7,918 bases of DNA, taken from positions 1 to 7,918 of the forward strand of contig JAPWUY010000071.1 in NCBI GenBank assembly GCA_028275295.1, written 5' to 3'. The DNA is from Thermodesulfobacteriota bacterium. Its GTDB lineage: Bacteria > Desulfobacterota > Desulfocorpusculales > Desulfocorpusculum. The notes beneath the pieces were generated by a model. That model worked only from the letters and a program-made list of their open reading frames with translations, did not search any database and was not told where the DNA came from. How positions within the stretch are numbered: position 1 is the stretch's first letter; every line of letters begins with the position of its first letter. Below, piece by piece: positions 5,211 to 7,918 of this stretch. The translations under genes were made by a program, and so were the position numbers.

Positions 5211-6775
5211 TCTGGGAGGCTAAAAGGATCGGAGAAAAAGTGCAAAGTGCTGGGCTGGGGATAAAGGAAGCGATGGCCGTGATCCACATGATGTTGGGGG
5301 ACCACCACGAAGGGAGGGACCCTGTGCCGCTAGGTATGTTTGAAGGTCTTCAGTCTCTCATGGAACGAACACTGAGGGGCGCCAGAATAGAGACCTTCAA
5401 GCCACAGGGTGGGGACTCTCCTTTCCATATCTTCGAGGTGCACACGGAAGACGGGAAGGTTCTTGGCCATCTCAACATGGTCTACATGAGAAAGCCCCTT
5501 CCGTGTTACTACTTGGTCTACGTCGAGGTGATGCCTCCTTTCAGGGGAAAGGGACTGGGGACACGAATCCTGGAGTCATATAAGGCCTTTCTCGACGAAA
5601 AAGGGTGTTTGGGACTCCTGGACAACATCATCCCTCCGACGGATCCGACCTTTCACATTTACACGAAGCTGGGTTACAAGCCGATAGAGGAGATAGTGGG
5701 CCTCCAGCCCTCATTGAGGGACAACAACTACATGGTGTGGGTACCTCCTACCATGAGATCCGCGAACCTCAAGGATAAACTGCTCAAGCTCGTGTTCAAC
5801 CTCCAGAGAAAAAGGCCCATCATAGACATGAAGGACAACGAGAAGATGGTCAAAACGACCATAGAGGAGTTCCGGGAGGTCTATGGCGCCCTAGAGAGGA
5901 TGTTCCAGAAGGAGTTGGATCAGGATAAGGATGCTCCCCTCATGAGGTTCATGTTCACAAAATTCGCCACCAAGTTCCTGGGATTCAGGAGAAGATTGAG
6001 AAGGCTGCTAGGTTACACTGGTGGGGAATCCCTGGAGCAAATAAGAATCTCGAGGAAAGTCCAGGAGCTGAAGGTCCAGCCGTGGTCCCTGTGGGGTTCG
6101 CCCGAGGCCGGGTTGGAAGTGCTGGATCCTGCCCAAGCAGAGATCCCTCGAGAGCTCCTGGAAGATCCCACTGGCTTTATCGAAGGTCTTCCCATTTACA
6201 GGAGGCCTTATTTGAGCAAAGGAAGGTGGGAGGATGCGCTCCTACATCCAGAGTCCCTTAGCATAGGGGATTTACTGGAGCTGGGTTTCGATCCCACGAG
6301 GCTCAGGGAATGGGAACATGAGGGGAAAAGGTTTGTCTTCGAGAGATCCTGGTCCAGATTTCACTCGCTCATTCTGGAGAGGGCTAGGTTGCTCAAGGAA
6401 CTCGAAAAGGAGATCTCCAAGCTCTCTTTCCGGGGAGCGCGGGTCTCTGTGAACCCGCCCCTTGCCCTTGTGAGTCATCTCGGAAACTTGTATATCCAGA
6501 GGAGGAAGATCGAGGGGATTCATCTGGAGGAGGCTCTGGATCAACTTCGGTCATCCGAGCATTTGGCGGCAATGAATGAGATGGCCAAAATGGACAGGGA
6601 ATTAGTCTCTGTGGAGAGGGAGGTCAGAGAGTGGCTTTCGCGAAGGGTTCCCGGGTGGATGAAGGGGGAGGTGGAGGAGATCGCGATTTTCGTTCCCTGG
6701 GATCTAGAGAGGAACTTTCCTCAGGTAATGGTGGAACCGGCGCGAGTGTCTATCGAGCGAGTGTGGCTCGCGTGA
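5207..6775 (+). CDS. GNAT-family acetyltransferase with long uncharacterised C-terminal region
   Basis: A 522-aa cytoplasmic protein. Residues about 60-180 form a GNAT domain: strands around HIFEVHTEDGKVLGHLNMVY, the acetyl-CoA pyrophosphate loop in VEVMPPFRGKGLGTRIL (106-122), and a motif-B-like HIYTKLGYKPI (150-160) with Tyr152. The fold would move an acetyl group from acetyl-CoA to an amine; the substrate is unknown. Residues about 185-522 match no family I recognise. They include a basic stretch (FRRRLRRLLGY, 260-270), two charged helical or coiled-coil stretches (about 386-410 and 455-480) and a hydrophobic C-terminal strand. The usual GNAT is 150-200 aa, so this is far longer. I chose the ATG at 5207 because AGGAGAGGGGG precedes it; the same frame is open further upstream. 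Its neighbour is a sirtuin, suggesting but not proving a writer-eraser pair. Confidence 0.85.
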   Translation: MIWEAKRIGEKVQSAGLGIKEAMAVIHMMLGDHHEGRDPVPLGMFEGLQSLMERTLRGARIETFKPQGGDSPFHIFEVHTEDGKVLGHLNMVYMRKPLPCYYLVYVEVMPPFRGKGLGTRILESYKAFLDEKGCLGLLDNIIPPTDPTFHIYTKLGYKPIEEIVGLQPSLRDNNYMVWVPPTMRSANLKDKLLKLVFNLQRKRPIIDMKDNEKMVKTTIEEFREVYGALERMFQKELDQDKDAPLMRFMFTKFATKFLGFRRRLRRLLGYTGGESLEQIRISRKVQELKVQPWSLWGSPEAGLEVLDPAQAEIPRELLEDPTGFIEGLPIYRRPYLSKGRWEDALLHPESLSIGDLLELGFDPTRLREWEHEGKRFVFERSWSRFHSLILERARLLKELEKEISKLSFRGARVSVNPPLALVSHLGNLYIQRRKIEGIHLEEALDQLRSSEHLAAMNEMAKMDRELVSVEREVREWLSRRVPGWMKGEVEEIAIFVPWDLERNFPQVMVEPARVSIERVWLA

Positions 6776-6812
6776 TGGAAGATGAAGGGCTTTCGGAAGG
6801 AAAGTCACTGGT

Positions 6813-6818
6813 TATACT
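6813..6818 (+). promoter_or_regulatory. Possible -10 box ahead of the 81-aa gene
   Basis: TATACT matches the -10 consensus at five of six positions and sits in a local A+T-rich patch followed by a T run, in the 148-base gap between the GNAT gene and the 81-aa gene. The best -35 at 16 bases spacing is TTTCGG (6791-6796), which is poor. Initiation near 6825 would give a leader of about 100 bases. I see no clear terminator after the GNAT gene, so read-through is also possible. Confidence 0.3.
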
Positions 6819-6923
6819 ATTTTTTGGGTGAGCAAGGAAAAGCACGGTGAAATCCAAGGCCTCGAGCCTTTGTGCCAGTCCCCCATGTATCCCCTTCTAG
6901 GTGAGTTTGAGGGAGGTCAGAAG

Positions 6924-7169
6924 ATGGGAGGAGAGCTCAAGAGCACCATCGATTTGGTGATGGAAAGGTTTGGAGGAGGGGAGGAGAAGCCCCTGACCGA
7001 TGAGCAGAAGAGGGAAATAGCGGAGGTGAGGAGAATTTACGAGGCCAAGATTGCGGAGGCAAAAATAATGCTTCGGGGAGATGAGAACCTCCCACGAGAG
7101 ATAGCTCGCCTCCAGCGGGAAATGGAGGAGAAGATAGAGGCAATCAGATCGCGGGGTAAAGGGTCATAA
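6924..7169 (+). CDS. Small charged helical hypothetical protein
   Basis: An 81-aa protein of unknown function. The ATG at 6924 follows GGGAGGT (6911-6917) at six bases; the frame extends further upstream but without a comparable site. The sequence opens with GGELKSTIDLVMERFGGG, followed by KPLTDEQKREIAEVRRIYEA and a long Glu/Arg/Lys-rich helix with heptad-like spacing of Ile, Leu and Met, ending in a basic GKGS tail. No signal peptide, membrane segment or cysteine is seen. The N-terminal pattern (short helix ending in FGGG, then LTDEQK) resembles small uncharacterised proteins of Deltaproteobacteria as I remember them, but I cannot name a family. It converges on the transglycosylase gene, with six bases of overlap at the stop codons. 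Confidence 0.75.
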   Translation: MGGELKSTIDLVMERFGGGEEKPLTDEQKREIAEVRRIYEAKIAEAKIMLRGDENLPREIARLQREMEEKIEAIRSRGKGS

Positions 7170-7862
7170 ATTCTCCAAGACCCTGAGGACTCGATTCACG
7201 TATTCCCAAGGGGGCTCTTGGTTCCTCGAAAGAATCTGGTCCACCCGAGTGGGCCCGAGCCAGTAAGCGCAGAGGGCGAGGGGAAGGTCCTCATACTTCT
7301 GAAGAAGCTCGAACAAGTAGTGGGCGCCCAATTTCACGTTTGTAGCAGGAGAGGTGAGGGTTTCCCTGTCCTTCCATTTGAGGGAAATCTTCGCTGCTAG
7401 CTCCTCACCTACAGTGGGCATTATCTGCATGAGACCCAACGCGCCCTTTTCAGACTCGAGCCACGGGTCCCCTTCGCTTTCCACCATGATCACCGAAATT
7501 ATGAGTTGCGGAGCTATCCCGTACTGGTTGGAAGCTTCCTGGACGGCTCTCACCAGCTCCGCTCTTTCTTTGGGAGAGAGACTCCTGAAGTTCGTTGCCA
7601 CAAACCATTTGAGTTCTTCCCCGCTCCAGGGCTCCTGAGGCCTCGTCTCTTGGAAGGCCCTTTGGACAACCTTGAGTTCGCGTCCCCACGGAGAGGCCTT
7701 CTCCGCCCTTTTCCCGGAAGGGGCGATGGGAGCTTGTAGCCTCAATATCCAAACAGCGAGGGACAGGCCCACTGCCACGCAGCACACAATGGTGATTGTC
7801 CCGAGCCACAATACCCTAAATGGGCCTTTTCCGAACAAGATGGCGAGCAATCTTTTTCCCAT
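7164..7862 (-). CDS. Membrane-anchored lytic transglycosylase (Slt domain)
   Basis: A peptidoglycan-cleaving enzyme that would cut the MurNAc-GlcNAc bond with formation of 1,6-anhydroMurNAc, acting in the periplasm. Product of 232 aa: a basic N-terminus, one membrane segment at about 17-40 (signal anchor), a spacer, then the Slt domain at about 105-230. Visible motifs are IMVESEGDPWLES with the likely catalytic Glu128, GALGLMQIMPTVG (140-152), NVKLGAHYLFELL (175-187) and AYWLGPTRV (199-207). The last corresponds to the usual AYNAG-type motif but has Trp in place of Asn. I chose the ATG at 7862 because GAAAGGAG precedes it at five bases; an in-frame ATG at 7892 is preceded by GGAG at only three bases. 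No lipobox is seen. The promoter lies at or beyond the right edge. Confidence 0.92.
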   Translation of the reverse strand: MGKRLLAILFGKGPFRVLWLGTITIVCCVAVGLSLAVWILRLQAPIAPSGKRAEKASPWGRELKVVQRAFQETRPQEPWSGEELKWFVATNFRSLSPKERAELVRAVQEASNQYGIAPQLIISVIMVESEGDPWLESEKGALGLMQIMPTVGEELAAKISLKWKDRETLTSPATNVKLGAHYLFELLQKYEDLPLALCAYWLGPTRVDQILSRNQEPPWEYVNRVLRVLENL

Positions 7863-7918
7863 GGCCGCTCCTTTCTTCTCTTCCCGAAGCATCTTCTCCG
7901 GTACGAGAGGGGTCAGCC

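Noticed and set aside
6757..6771. GCGAG/CTCGC hairpin at the end of the GNAT gene
   Set aside because: Only a five-base stem, inside the coding sequence and without a T run; likely chance.
6775..6831. Short 18-codon frame starting at an ATG that overlaps the GNAT stop
   Set aside because: It has no ribosome-binding site, runs through the TATACT/T-rich patch and has no recognisable sequence.

Overview
This window looks like chromosomal housekeeping DNA from a G+C-rich bacterium. Arginine is written mostly with AGG/AGA, ribosome-binding sites are strong and purine-rich, and many genes abut or overlap. The triple-GAF histidine kinase, the prmA-rsmE pair and a membrane-anchored Slt-type transglycosylase would fit a Desulfobacterota/Syntrophobacteria-like lineage, possibly thermophilic. 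That placement is inference from protein style and codon use; no search was run. I see no insertion sequence, phage gene or CRISPR array.

Left part (1-4064): a cytoplasmic GAF-GAF-GAF sensor histidine kinase, cut off at the window's left edge, overlaps prmA (ribosomal protein L11 methyltransferase) by one base. prmA overlaps rsmE (16S rRNA m3U1498 methyltransferase) by 14 bases. The three genes look like one translationally coupled operon. A tRNA-Phe(GAA) gene follows at once. It has its own well-spaced promoter, whose -35 box overlaps the rsmE stop codon, and a strong hairpin terminator after it. This block serves ribosome modification and translation.

Middle (4097-6775): a complete zinc-binding sirtuin deacylase (CobB/Sir2) is followed, after a 333-base gap, by a 522-aa protein with an N-terminal GNAT acetyltransferase domain and a long C-terminal region I do not recognise. 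An acyl-lysine eraser beside a candidate acetyl writer suggests a reversible acetylation pair. The gap is unusual. It holds three consecutive hairpins built from repeated, mutually complementary CATGGG/CCCATG blocks, so several pairings exclude one another, as in an attenuator or riboswitch. It also contains a possible 24-codon leader ORF and a competing 51-aa reading frame that ends in ATGA at the GNAT start.

Right part (6776-7918): a small charged, helical hypothetical protein (81 aa) runs tail-to-tail into a minus-strand lytic transglycosylase. Their stop codons lie within six bases and no terminator separates them.
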